From Candidatus Uhrbacteria bacterium (GTDB lineage Bacteria > Patescibacteriota > Patescibacteriia > UBA9934 > UBA11717): a stretch of DNA of 22,258 bases. The notes under the pieces were generated by a model, which did no database searches, was not told where the DNA came from, and worked only from the letters and a program-made list of their open reading frames with translations. Of the stretch, positions 1 to 6,787 are shown one piece after another; the stretch's first letter is position 1, and every line of letters starts with the position of its first letter. Location of the stretch: the NCBI GenBank assembly GCA_003509895.1, contig DOMJ01000043.1:15201-37458 (forward strand), read 5' to 3'. The position numbers were made by a program, and so were the translations under genes.

Positions 1-111
1 AACCTTCGAACCGCAGCAGGGTTTGCACGGCTCAAGCGAGAACAGGTGGGATTTCTGATCGACATGACCGCTGAGGAATCCCTGGCGCTACAAGCCTTGT
101 TAACTTGGTAG
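1..111 (+). CDS. C-terminal end of an unidentified protein (partial)
   Basis: An open frame runs from the first base of the window to a TAG at 109-111 and gives 36 residues ending in ALQALLTW. The tail is rich in Ala, Leu and Glu and includes the stretch RLKREQVGFLIDM, which looks like ordinary helical protein. I do not recognise the family, and the start lies outside the window. It converges with prmC, whose stop is 53 bases further on. That it is coding at all is inferred from the open frame and composition. Confidence 0.45.
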   Translation, partial: NLRTAAGFARLKREQVGFLIDMTAEESLALQALLTW

Positions 112-132
112 AAAGAGAACAAAAACGTGACA

Positions 133-165
133 CGCGGCGTATCTGCTGCGGGTCCAAATTTTTTT
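133..165. terminator. Weak, possibly bidirectional terminator between convergent genes
   Basis: CGCGGC at 133-138 can pair with GCTGCG at 145-150 (one G-T pair) around a 6-base loop. A run of seven T lies at 159-165 on the plus strand, but nine bases separate it from the stem. On the minus strand the same hairpin is followed by a shorter T run (complement of 121-125). The position between converging gene ends fits a shared terminator; the loose spacing makes it weak. Confidence 0.3.
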
Positions 166-1036
166 AGAAATCCGAGAGGCAAACCACACGCGGGTGGCCG
201 GCGAGATCGGGGAGAATGGAAATCGTGGTGTGAGGAAGAATCTCTTGTACCATCGTCTCTGCTACCAACGCTTGTCGCGGATCAATCTCCAAAAGAATCT
301 GTGTGTTTTGTGGAAAAGCCCTGCGTCTTGCAGCACATTCCATAAGCATCTCGCGGTACAAATCGAGACCATCGTTTTCATCAGAAACAAGCGCTTGGAT
401 CGGTTCGTATGCAACCACCTCTCTTGGTGAATCTTCTAAGAGTTCAAACGTCAGGTAGGGAAGGTTTGCAAGGAGAATCACTTGATCAAATCCGTGGAGA
501 TACGAGGGTTTGATTGGTTGTAATAAGGATCCGTGCTTGTATTCCACGAGAGTGTCAACGTCTAAAGATCGCGCATTCTTGCATGCTACACGAAGGGCGG
601 AACGAGAGGTGTCCGTGGCTACTACGTGTTGACGTGTTTCCGCAGCAAGCGTTACGGCCACCGCTCCCGATCCTGTTCCAATATCTAAAAAGAGGGTGTG
701 ATGGGACGAGTTTTTGCTCACAAGACGCACCGCTTCTTCTACAAGGTGCTCGGTCTCAGGTCGTGGAATAAGAACGTGTTTGTTGACGATAAATCGACGG
801 CCAAAAAAATCTCGATAGCCAAGGATGTAGGCCATCGGAGTGTCTTGTGCTCGTTTGCGGCCAAAAGCTTTTGCACGAGAGACGGTTCGTGAAGACACGG
901 AGCGTTCCGGGTGTGCCCTCAAATCTTCTAACGAGCAATTGCAAGCGTGCGCAACAAGGAGGCGTGCGTCTTTGAGGACATGCGACTGATTTTGCAGGAG
1001 AACTGTTACCGTTTGGAGAAGGGTGGAACGCGTCAT
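164..1036 (-). CDS. prmC: Peptide chain release factor N5-glutamine methyltransferase
   Basis: PrmC (HemK) methylates the glutamine of the GGQ motif in release factors, using S-adenosylmethionine. Residues 1-85 form the helical substrate-binding domain. The Rossmann methyltransferase domain follows, with the SAM motif FLDIGTGSGA (116-125). The catalytic motif, normally NPPY, reads NLPY at 191-194, so the second position is Leu; Asn, Pro and Tyr are kept. I chose the ATG at 1036, giving 290 residues, close to the family length (277 in E. coli). An in-frame GTG at 1069 would add 11 residues and overlap prfA. Neither start has a clear Shine-Dalgarno site. It follows prfA by 13 bases, so enzyme and substrate are co-transcribed. 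The function is secure from the motifs and neighbour. Confidence 0.93.
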   Translation of the reverse strand: MTRSTLLQTVTVLLQNQSHVLKDARLLVAHACNCSLEDLRAHPERSVSSRTVSRAKAFGRKRAQDTPMAYILGYRDFFGRRFIVNKHVLIPRPETEHLVEEAVRLVSKNSSHHTLFLDIGTGSGAVAVTLAAETRQHVVATDTSRSALRVACKNARSLDVDTLVEYKHGSLLQPIKPSYLHGFDQVILLANLPYLTFELLEDSPREVVAYEPIQALVSDENDGLDLYREMLMECAARRRAFPQNTQILLEIDPRQALVAETMVQEILPHTTISILPDLAGHPRVVCLSDF

Positions 1037-1049
1037 ACAGGGGAGACAA

Positions 1050-2099
1050 TTACGCCGTCTGTTTATCACGTGCTACTTTTTTGAGTGCCGTGAGGATTGG
1101 CTCAATGTAACCTTCCATAATCACGGGAAGATTATTCCAGCTTTCTTTAATGCGATGGTCGGTAATGCGATCTTGTGGAAAGTTGTACGTGCGGATTTTC
1201 TCCGATCGATCACCCGTGCCAATGTGTGCCCGCCTCGTGTTATCCAATTCTTTGCGTTTTTCATCTTCGTGTAATTGGAAGAGTCGTGCCCGCATGACGG
1301 CAAGGGCCTTAATTTTATTTTGTGTTTGAGATCGTTCGTCCTGACAGGTGACAATAGTACCTGTTGGACGGTGAAAAATTCTAATAGCCGAATACGTGGT
1401 GTTGACGCTTTGACCGCCCGCTCCCTGAGATGTCGTGGCCTCGATCTCTAATTCGGACATATTCATGTCAAACTCTTCTTCTTCCACCTTTGGCATCACC
1501 ACAACACTTGCCGTGGACGTATGAATACGACCGGCTTTTTCTGTTTCCGGTACACGCTGAACGCGGTGCACACCGGATTCCCACTTGAGATTGCCGTATA
1601 CATCTTCTCCCGCTATTTCAATAATAGCTTCTTTAAGCCCTCCGAGTTCTGTCTCACTTACACTAAGGATAGACGTCTTCCATTCCTGCATTTCTGCATA
1701 GCGCATATACATTCGCATTAGCTCACCTGCAAAGAGGGCGGCCTCATCTCCACCGGTTCCTGCACGAAACTCTAAAATCGCATCGTTTTTGTCTGTTGGG
1801 TCTGGGGGAATCAATAGCAATTCAAGCCGTTCCTCTAGTGCGGCAAGAGTGGGTTCTACACTTTCTAGAATACTCTTGGCCATTGTTTGCATTTCCGGAT
1901 CCGAATCGGATTGCAATGAGAGGGCCTCCTCTCTGTTTTTTTGCATGGTGTCTATTGTCTCGGCAAGCTCCACGATCGTACAGACGCGCTTATAGCTGCG
2001 AGCCACGTCGGCGTATTTTTTTTTATCTGTCAAAAGCGTTGGGTCGGAGAGCCGACCTTCCAGTTCTTTTTTCTGCTTGTGGTAATCGTGGATATCCAT
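1050..2099 (-). CDS. prfA: Peptide chain release factor 1 (RF1)
   Basis: RF1 reads UAA and UAG in the ribosomal A site and triggers peptide release. The protein is 349 residues, near the usual 355-360. It shows the helical N-terminal domain, the domain-2 motif AGTGGDEA (113-120), the stop-codon-reading tripeptide P-E-T at 184-186 (RF1-type PxT, not the RF2 SPF) within HRVQRVPETEKAGRIHTS, and the GGQ loop at 228-230. After GGQ it reads SVNTTYSA where many RF1s have HVNTTDSA, a local divergence. It lies between rpmE and prmC on the same strand. An extended -10 sequence (TGATAGAAT) sits just before the ATG and could drive a separate, possibly leaderless transcript. Confidence 0.96.
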   Translation of the reverse strand: MDIHDYHKQKKELEGRLSDPTLLTDKKKYADVARSYKRVCTIVELAETIDTMQKNREEALSLQSDSDPEMQTMAKSILESVEPTLAALEERLELLLIPPDPTDKNDAILEFRAGTGGDEAALFAGELMRMYMRYAEMQEWKTSILSVSETELGGLKEAIIEIAGEDVYGNLKWESGVHRVQRVPETEKAGRIHTSTASVVVMPKVEEEEFDMNMSELEIEATTSQGAGGQSVNTTYSAIRIFHRPTGTIVTCQDERSQTQNKIKALAVMRARLFQLHEDEKRKELDNTRRAHIGTGDRSEKIRTYNFPQDRITDHRIKESWNNLPVIMEGYIEPILTALKKVARDKQTA

Positions 2100-2105
2100 A
2101 ACGTG

Positions 2106-2114
2106 ATTCTATCA
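2106..2114 (-). promoter_or_regulatory. Candidate extended -10 promoter for prfA
   Basis: Read on the minus strand, TGATAGAAT (2114 down to 2106) matches the extended -10 form TGnTATAAT at all but one base of the hexamer. No good -35 is visible. With standard spacing, +1 falls on the A of the prfA ATG at 2099, so a transcript from here would be leaderless. prfA probably also reads through from the rpmE promoter. Confidence 0.35.
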
Positions 2115-2177
2115 AATAACCAAAGATCCGACCCGGACCCGTGACCCGAAGGTAGGGGAGCCGAGCCGGATGTGACT

Positions 2178-2474
2178 TTAGGAAAGCTTGGTTTCTTCTT
2201 TTTGCTTATCTGCACGCTTTGCACGTCGTTCTGCGGTTTTATCACTCTTCTTTCGGAGAGGATCGCTTGACTGGCGGGCTGTACGCGTTTCAAACCGTTC
2301 CACACGATGAGCAGAGTCGAGAATACGTAATGTTCCCGTGTAAAATGGGTGACATTTGTTGCACAACTCCGTCGTAATTTCACTCTTGGTAGAACCGGTT
2401 TCAAAGGTGTTCTCGCAAGAAGTGCATTTGACCGTCGCTGCGGCACTGTAAGTTGGATGAATATTGGCTTTCAT
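2178..2474 (-). CDS. rpmE: 50S ribosomal protein L31 (zinc-binding type)
   Basis: L31 binds the large subunit at the central protuberance and bridges to the 30S head. The first residues MKANIHP are the family hallmark and fix the start at 2474. An upstream ATG at 2489 lies inside a leader hairpin and is rejected. Two CxxC-type pairs, C17/C20 and C38/C41, mark the zinc-ribbon form, followed by HPFYTG (42-47). At 98 residues it is longer than the usual 66-72, because of a charged tail rich in Lys, Arg and Glu from about residue 65. It is the first gene of the rpmE-prfA-prmC operon and has a good promoter and a leader hairpin. Confidence 0.93.
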   Translation of the reverse strand: MKANIHPTYSAAATVKCTSCENTFETGSTKSEITTELCNKCHPFYTGTLRILDSAHRVERFETRTARQSSDPLRKKSDKTAERRAKRADKQKEETKLS

Positions 2475-2480
2475 AGGGTC

Positions 2481-2500
2481 AAACCGCATGTAATCGGTTT
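2481..2500 (-). promoter_or_regulatory. Leader hairpin just upstream of rpmE
   Basis: AAACCG and CGGTTT form a perfect 6-bp inverted repeat with an 8-base loop, inside the predicted 35-base leader and ending 6 bases before the rpmE ATG. Because it sits where ribosomes load, it could control L31 translation; L31 is known to autoregulate in E. coli. That role here is inference. The hairpin holds the alternative ATG (2489) in its loop. Confidence 0.4.
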
Positions 2501-2515
2501 ATTAAGTGTGACGGG

Positions 2516-2544
2516 ATAGTAGCAGGGGAAAGAGTATGCGTCAA
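2516..2544 (-). promoter_or_regulatory. Sigma-70-type promoter of the rpmE-prfA-prmC operon
   Basis: On the minus strand, TTGACG (2544-2539), a 17-base spacer and TACTAT (2521-2516) fit the housekeeping consensus well. The predicted start is near 2509, leaving a leader of about 35 bases before rpmE. It is divergent from the rpsB promoter, with the two -35 elements about 60 bases apart. Confidence 0.75.
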
Positions 2545-2603
2545 GTGGCAATTCTGATGTGCGTCCATTTTTTGCTGTTTTTTAGAAGGAGGATGGGTAG
2601 ATA

Positions 2604-2632
2604 TTGACAAAAACAAGCAATGCACCTATACT
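2604..2632 (+). promoter_or_regulatory. Near-consensus sigma-70-type promoter of rpsB-tsf
   Basis: TTGACA at 2604-2609, exactly 17 bases, then TATACT at 2627-2632. This is the best match to the housekeeping consensus in the window, as expected for a ribosomal-protein operon. The predicted start is at about 2639, giving a leader of some 92 bases before the rpsB ATG. Confidence 0.88.
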
Positions 2633-2655
2633 TGCGCTAGCTTAATCACACAGGC

Positions 2656-2709
2656 TTGTGCACAACAGATGTGGTCCTGCCCAGCTCTCTGGGTCCAGAT
2701 CTGGCACAA
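2656..2709 (+). promoter_or_regulatory. Structured 5' leader of rpsB (candidate S2 autoregulatory element)
   Basis: A long imperfect hairpin fills most of the leader: 2656-2661 pairs with 2704-2709 (TTGTGC/GCACAA), 2666-2670 with 2699-2703 (CAGAT/ATCTG), 2672-2674 with 2695-2697, and 2680-2684 with 2689-2693 (CCCAG/CTGGG, loop CTCT). A 4-base bulge (ACAA) sits at 2662-2665. An alternative is the self-complementary TTGTGCACAA at 2656-2665. It ends 9 bases before the AAAGGA ribosome-binding site. S2 represses its own mRNA through the leader in E. coli; the same role here is inferred from position and pairing only. Confidence 0.5.
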
Positions 2710-2730
2710 CCCAACGTAAAAGGATCAACT

Positions 2731-3474
2731 ATGTCCACAAAACTTCCTACATTGGAGGAACTGTTACAGGCAGGTGTTCACTTTGGTCACCTTGCTTCCC
2801 GATGGCACCCTAAAATGGGTGAGTTTATTTTTGGAAAGCGCCAAGGTGTTCACATTATTGACTTAGAAAAAACACTCGAGCAGCTCGAGAAGGTTACCGG
2901 GTACGTGGAGGAATTGGTTGCAAATAATGGAACGATTTTGTTTCTTGGAACCAAGGCGCAAACAAAGGGTTACGTACGTGAAGCCGCGGATCGTTGCGGC
3001 ATGCCTTTTGTGACCGAGCGATGGCTTGGTGGAACACTTACAAACTTTGTGGAAATCTCTAAGCTGATTAAACGTTACCACATGCTTAAGCGCATGTTTG
3101 AAACGGGCGAGATGCAAAAGAAGTACGGAAAGCGTGAGCAATTAACGTTTGAGCGAGAAATCGCTGATTTGGAAATGCGCATTGGTGGGCTCAAAACATT
3201 GGAAAAGGAACCGGACGCCGTGGCGGTGTTTGATGTTCGATCCGAGATGACCGCCATTAAAGAAGCAAACCGAAAAGGGATTCCTGTGGTGGCTATTTGC
3301 GACACAAATGTCAATCCACTTGTTGTGCAGCACGTGATTCCTGCAAACGACGATGCCATTAAATCCATAGAGATGATGACCGATCTTATTGCTGCTGCTG
3401 TTTTGGAAGGTAAGAAGCGTCGCAAGACCGTGCAAAAAGCCGCACCGGTGGCCGCAAAGGTAACGATCAAGTAA
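2731..3474 (+). CDS. rpsB: 30S ribosomal protein S2
   Basis: S2 binds between the head and body of the small subunit and is needed to recruit S1 in many bacteria. The 247-residue product begins MSTKLPTLEELLQAGVHFGH and shows the family landmarks HPKMGEFIFG, VHIIDLEKT, ERWLGGTLTNF, PDAVAVFDV, IKEANRKGIPVVAICDTN and VIPANDDAIKSI. The coiled-coil insert (about residues 110-150) is present, and the Lys/Arg-rich tail is ordinary. The ATG at 2731 follows AAAGGA by about 7 bases; the frame is open further upstream, but homology starts here. It is co-transcribed with tsf, the classic rpsB-tsf pair. Confidence 0.97.
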   Translation: MSTKLPTLEELLQAGVHFGHLASRWHPKMGEFIFGKRQGVHIIDLEKTLEQLEKVTGYVEELVANNGTILFLGTKAQTKGYVREAADRCGMPFVTERWLGGTLTNFVEISKLIKRYHMLKRMFETGEMQKKYGKREQLTFEREIADLEMRIGGLKTLEKEPDAVAVFDVRSEMTAIKEANRKGIPVVAICDTNVNPLVVQHVIPANDDAIKSIEMMTDLIAAAVLEGKKRRKTVQKAAPVAAKVTIK

Positions 3475-3528
3475 GGAGGGTGCGTGGTGCACAAAATAAA
3501 AAATTCAATCCTAAAGTGGACAAACGTT

Positions 3529-4167
3529 ATGGCAATTGATGCAAAAACCGTTGCAGAACTGCGTGAGCGCACAGGTGCCGGTATGATGGTTGTTAAAAAA
3601 GCGTTAGAAGAGGCCAATGGTGATACAGATCGAGCGATAGAAATACTCAAGGAAAAGGGAGCGGCAAAGGCGGCAAAACGTTCCGGACGCTCCACGAGTG
3701 AGGGTCTTATTTACAGCTATATTCACGGTAATGGAAAGCTGGGTGTGATGTTGGAGCTCCAGTGTGAAACGGACTTCGTGGCATTAAATGAGCAGTTTTC
3801 CGAGTTGGCGCGTCAGCTTGCGATGCATATTGCGGCGTCAGACCCACAGTTTGTGGATGCCGAGTCTGTGCCAACCGAGGTGATGGATAAAGCAAAAGCG
3901 GATTTTGCACAGGAGGCAGCGGGCAAACCGGCAGATGTTGTTGCAAAAATTGTAGATGGCAAGATTGCCAAGTGGCTCGGTGAACAAGTGCTATTGAATC
4001 AGGAGTTTGTGATGGATGAGGAGAAGACGGTTCAACAGGTGATTACGGATGCGATTGCCAAGATTGGAGAAAATATTCGCGTGAGCCGATTTGCGCGTTT
4101 TAACATAGAGGGCGGAATGAACGCGTGCGAGGCCGCACCGTTTGTGCCAGAGCCGGAAGAAGATTAG
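3529..4167 (+). CDS. tsf: Translation elongation factor Ts
   Basis: EF-Ts releases GDP from EF-Tu. From the ATG at 3529 the product has 212 residues, in the range of the short bacterial forms. It opens with the UBA-like domain (AKTVAELRERTGAGMMVVKKAL), followed by the signature CETDFVALNEQF (usually TDFVARN), which contacts EF-Tu. A core with NQEFV and ENIRVSRFARF follows. The conserved start points to 3529, but a strong AAGGAGG lies at 3473-3479 and in-frame GTG codons follow at 3484 and 3487. A form with 14-15 extra N-terminal residues is therefore possible. It follows rpsB directly and ends at a terminator. Confidence 0.95.
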   Translation: MAIDAKTVAELRERTGAGMMVVKKALEEANGDTDRAIEILKEKGAAKAAKRSGRSTSEGLIYSYIHGNGKLGVMLELQCETDFVALNEQFSELARQLAMHIAASDPQFVDAESVPTEVMDKAKADFAQEAAGKPADVVAKIVDGKIAKWLGEQVLLNQEFVMDEEKTVQQVITDAIAKIGENIRVSRFARFNIEGGMNACEAAPFVPEPEED

Positions 4168-4176
4168 TTAATCCAG

Positions 4177-4205
4177 CCCCCGCAGAGATGTGGGGGTTTT
4201 GGTTT
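4177..4205 (+). terminator. Rho-independent terminator of rpsB-tsf
   Basis: CCCCCGC (4177-4183) pairs with GTGGGGG (4190-4196) around the loop AGAGAT, including one G-T pair. TTTTGGTTT follows at once. It lies 10 bases after the tsf stop and isolates this operon from the glycolytic one. Confidence 0.87.
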
Positions 4206-4329
4206 GCAATAAATGTATTGCGCCGTTTTTTTAAAAAAATAGGGCGGCATCAAACGTTATGATGGATGAGTACATGGATGAAGATACGCAATTGAATCTC
4301 TATTTACCCACTTTAATATTGCTCAATCG

Positions 4330-4338
4330 TGCTATAAT
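4330..4338 (+). promoter_or_regulatory. Extended -10 promoter of the gap operon
   Basis: TGCTATAAT at 4330-4338 is a perfect extended -10 (TG-n-TATAAT). No good -35 stands at 17 bases, as is common for this class. Predicted start is near 4345, leaving a 19-base leader with no visible Shine-Dalgarno site before the gap ATG. The same nine bases occur before pcrA (14712-14720). Confidence 0.7.
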
Positions 4339-4363
4339 GGCATCACTTGTGAATAAACATTTT

Positions 4364-5380
4364 ATGCCAAACATCGCGATAAATGGATTTGGCCGCATCG
4401 GCCGCAACACACTCAAGGCAGGTCTTGGAAAAGCTGGATTCACGGTCGTTGCTATCAATGATCTTACGAGTCCGGCCATTCTTGCTGCGCTGTTACAAAA
4501 TGACACTGTACATGGTCGTTATGGCAAGCGTGTCACGCATGGTGACAAATGGATTGCCATTAACGGAAAAAAGATTCCTGTGTTGAGCGAGCGTGATCCG
4601 TTGCGGCTGCCATGGAAAAAATTAAAGGTGGATATTGTTTTAGAGTGCACGGGCTTTTTTACCACGCAAGAGGCGGCCTCGGCACATGTAAAGGCGGGCG
4701 CCAAGGGCGTGATTATTAGTGCCCCATCAAAGGGCGGCAACGTTCCAACGTATGTAAAAGGTGTTAATCACGATGATTTAAAGCAAGAAACAGCTACCGT
4801 TATAGACAACGCTTCCTGTACCACCAACTGCACAGCACCGGTGATGGCAATTTTAGAAGAAGCATTTGGTGTGGAGAAAGCGATGATGTCTACAATTCAC
4901 GCGTATACTTCCACGCAGGTATTGCAAGATGGTCCAAACAAGGATCCAAGACGTTCACGCGCCGCCGCAGCAAACATTGTACCAACGTCAACGGGTGCGG
5001 CCATCGCCGTTACAGAGGCTATCCCATCCCTAAAAGGTATTTTTGACGGTATGGCGTTCCGTGTTCCTGTGATAGATGGCTCGGTAACAGATTTTACCGT
5101 GTTGCTTAAGAAGAACGTGACGGTTGCGCAAGTAAACGCGGCCTTTAAAAAAGCGGCAAAAGCTCCACGATGGAAAGGGATATTGGAAGTAACGGATGAA
5201 CCGTTGGTGAGCTCGGACATTATTGGAAATCCGGCATCGTCGATTGTGAATACGGATTTAACGATGGTGGTAGATGGTAACTTTGTAAAGGTGGTGTCTT
5301 GGTACGATAATGAATGGGGTTACTCAATGCGCTTGGCGGAGATGGCTGTTTTGTACGGAAAAACCCTCACAAAAAAGTAG
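4364..5380 (+). CDS. gap: Glyceraldehyde-3-phosphate dehydrogenase
   Basis: Oxidises and phosphorylates glyceraldehyde-3-phosphate to 1,3-bisphosphoglycerate. The 338-residue product has the Rossmann motif INGFGRIGRN (6-15), Asp33 in VVAINDLTS (typical of NAD rather than NADP preference), the active-site block NASCTTNC with Cys152, and His179 in STIHAYT. The C-terminal SWYDNEWGYSMR is intact. Homology fixes the start at the ATG at 4364; the frame is open upstream but unlike the family. It is the first gene of a glycolytic operon, 3 bases before the next gene, and is probably driven by the extended -10 site 26 bases upstream of its ATG. Confidence 0.97.
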   Translation: MPNIAINGFGRIGRNTLKAGLGKAGFTVVAINDLTSPAILAALLQNDTVHGRYGKRVTHGDKWIAINGKKIPVLSERDPLRLPWKKLKVDIVLECTGFFTTQEAASAHVKAGAKGVIISAPSKGGNVPTYVKGVNHDDLKQETATVIDNASCTTNCTAPVMAILEEAFGVEKAMMSTIHAYTSTQVLQDGPNKDPRRSRAAAANIVPTSTGAAIAVTEAIPSLKGIFDGMAFRVPVIDGSVTDFTVLLKKNVTVAQVNAAFKKAAKAPRWKGILEVTDEPLVSSDIIGNPASSIVNTDLTMVVDGNFVKVVSWYDNEWGYSMRLAEMAVLYGKTLTKK

Positions 5381-5383
5381 AAC

Positions 5384-6319
5384 ATGGATTCTGTACCGCT
5401 CATGGGTGGAATTGCGTGGTGGGCCTTTGACCTAGTCATTTTTGGATTTCTTTTTGGGGCGGGTGTTCTTTTGGCAGAACTGATTGCGAGTGCGCAAAAG
5501 CGTGGGTGGGCTTTGTGGCGCATTGTAGCTGCCGTGTTACTTCTCGGGTCTTGGTTGGTTATTTTTTATGGATCATTTGTGGAGCCGCGTCTCCTTGTTA
5601 CAAATGAGCAATTTATTAACATAGCAAAAGGCAACGCAGATCGTGATGTGCGTGTTGTTGTGTTTGCCGATCCGCATGCCGGCCCATATAAACAGGAGGC
5701 ATGGGCGCGTAAAGTGGTCAATAAAATAAACGCCATAGATGCAGAAGCGGTTTTTATTATTGGCGACTATGTGTTTAACGCAACAAACCAGGTAGAGATG
5801 TTATCGGCCTACGCTGACATCAACAAGCCGGTGTATGCGGTCTTGGGTAATCATGATCAAGAGTTTGCTGATGCCGATGCGGTAGCGGCTGTGTTGGAAT
5901 CCTATGGGATCCATTTTCTGCGCAATGCGTCGGAGCCGATTGTTTTTGCAAGTGGTGCGGTGGCAAACATTGTTGGTGTAGATGATCTTTGGTTTACGCC
6001 GGATCCCATAAAAGCCTTAGCACAAGCACAACCGGATCAGCCTACGATTATGCTTGTGCACAACCCCGACTATATTTTGGACCCGACGTCGGATCAGCCG
6101 GACTTAGTGATCTCGGGTCACACCCATTGTGGACAGATTCGTTTGCCTTGGCTTGGACCTGTGCCGCCGCTACCGACGGCTTTGGGACGCGCCTGGGATT
6201 GCGGTCTGTATTCGTATGACGGAGGTCAACTCTGGATTACGCCAGGCGTTGGAGAGACAGGACCGCGTGCGCGGCTGTTTAATCCTCCTACCATTGATAT
6301 TCTTACTCTTCATTTATAA
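5384..6319 (+). CDS. Membrane-anchored calcineurin-like metallophosphoesterase
   Basis: The 311-residue product has two N-terminal membrane helices (about 12-34 and 45-63). They are followed by a complete dinuclear metallophosphoesterase domain: D96-x-H98 in FADPHAG, D128 in IIGDYV, N156-H157-D158 in LGNHDQ, H226 in LVHNPD, and H246/H248 in SGHTHCGQ. The layout resembles the YkuE/LpxG-like group, which includes lipid-pyrophosphate hydrolases. The substrate cannot be read from the sequence, and LpxG function is unlikely to be provable without other lipid A genes. It starts 3 bases after gap and lies 3 bases before the DoxX-like gene, so it is translationally linked inside the glycolytic operon. 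Confidence 0.85.
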   Translation: MDSVPLMGGIAWWAFDLVIFGFLFGAGVLLAELIASAQKRGWALWRIVAAVLLLGSWLVIFYGSFVEPRLLVTNEQFINIAKGNADRDVRVVVFADPHAGPYKQEAWARKVVNKINAIDAEAVFIIGDYVFNATNQVEMLSAYADINKPVYAVLGNHDQEFADADAVAAVLESYGIHFLRNASEPIVFASGAVANIVGVDDLWFTPDPIKALAQAQPDQPTIMLVHNPDYILDPTSDQPDLVISGHTHCGQIRLPWLGPVPPLPTALGRAWDCGLYSYDGGQLWITPGVGETGPRARLFNPPTIDILTLHL

Positions 6320-6322
6320 CGT

Positions 6323-6787
6323 ATGCGTTTTTCTCACGTGCAACGTATGAGTTTCTTTGCGCTCCGTTTGGTTTCCGGGTTGCTCTTTTTTTCATCCGGT
6401 TTGAGTAAGCTCCTGACCGATTGGTCGGCTACAATGTATCTCAATGCGGCGACCGGTCCGTTTGCAGGGTTTTTTCAATCTATGGCAGGGAGCCCGTTCG
6501 TAGATGGGTTGAATGCGTGGGGAATGTTATTGATCGGTATCGCTCTTGTATTGGGCGTAGGCACACGACTTGTTTTGTTCTTTGCCGCGTTACTTATGGT
6601 GCTGTATTACGTTGCCGCGTTTGAATCCAATACGGCTCACGGATTGATAGACGAGCATGTTATGTACTTCTTTGCCTTTTTTGTGATGGCATCGTATTCG
6701 GTCGGAACCATTTGGGGAGTGGATGCGTGGGTTGTAAAACAGAAATGGTTTAAAAAGACTCCTTGGCTTGCTTATTTGATTGGTTAA
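6323..6787 (+). CDS. DoxX-like integral membrane protein
   Basis: A 154-residue protein that is mostly membrane helix (about 11-29, 64-82, 84-102 and 111-130). The N-terminal pattern RLVSGLLFFSSGLSKLLTDW, the Gly-rich second helix and the internal loop before YFFAFFVMASYS match the DoxX/DoxD family of small four-helix membrane proteins. These are linked in some bacteria to thiosulfate oxidation or thiol redox control, and in many have no known role. The ATG lies 3 bases after the previous stop. Its TAA overlaps the pgk start by one base (TAATG), which points to coupled translation. The family call is fair; the role is unknown. Confidence 0.75.
   Translation: MRFSHVQRMSFFALRLVSGLLFFSSGLSKLLTDWSATMYLNAATGPFAGFFQSMAGSPFVDGLNAWGMLLIGIALVLGVGTRLVLFFAALLMVLYYVAAFESNTAHGLIDEHVMYFFAFFVMASYSVGTIWGVDAWVVKQKWFKKTPWLAYLIG

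Noticed and set aside
4259..4363. N-terminal extension of GAPDH from the upstream ATG at 4259
   Set aside because: The 35 extra residues are unlike the family and the stretch contains the extended -10 promoter.
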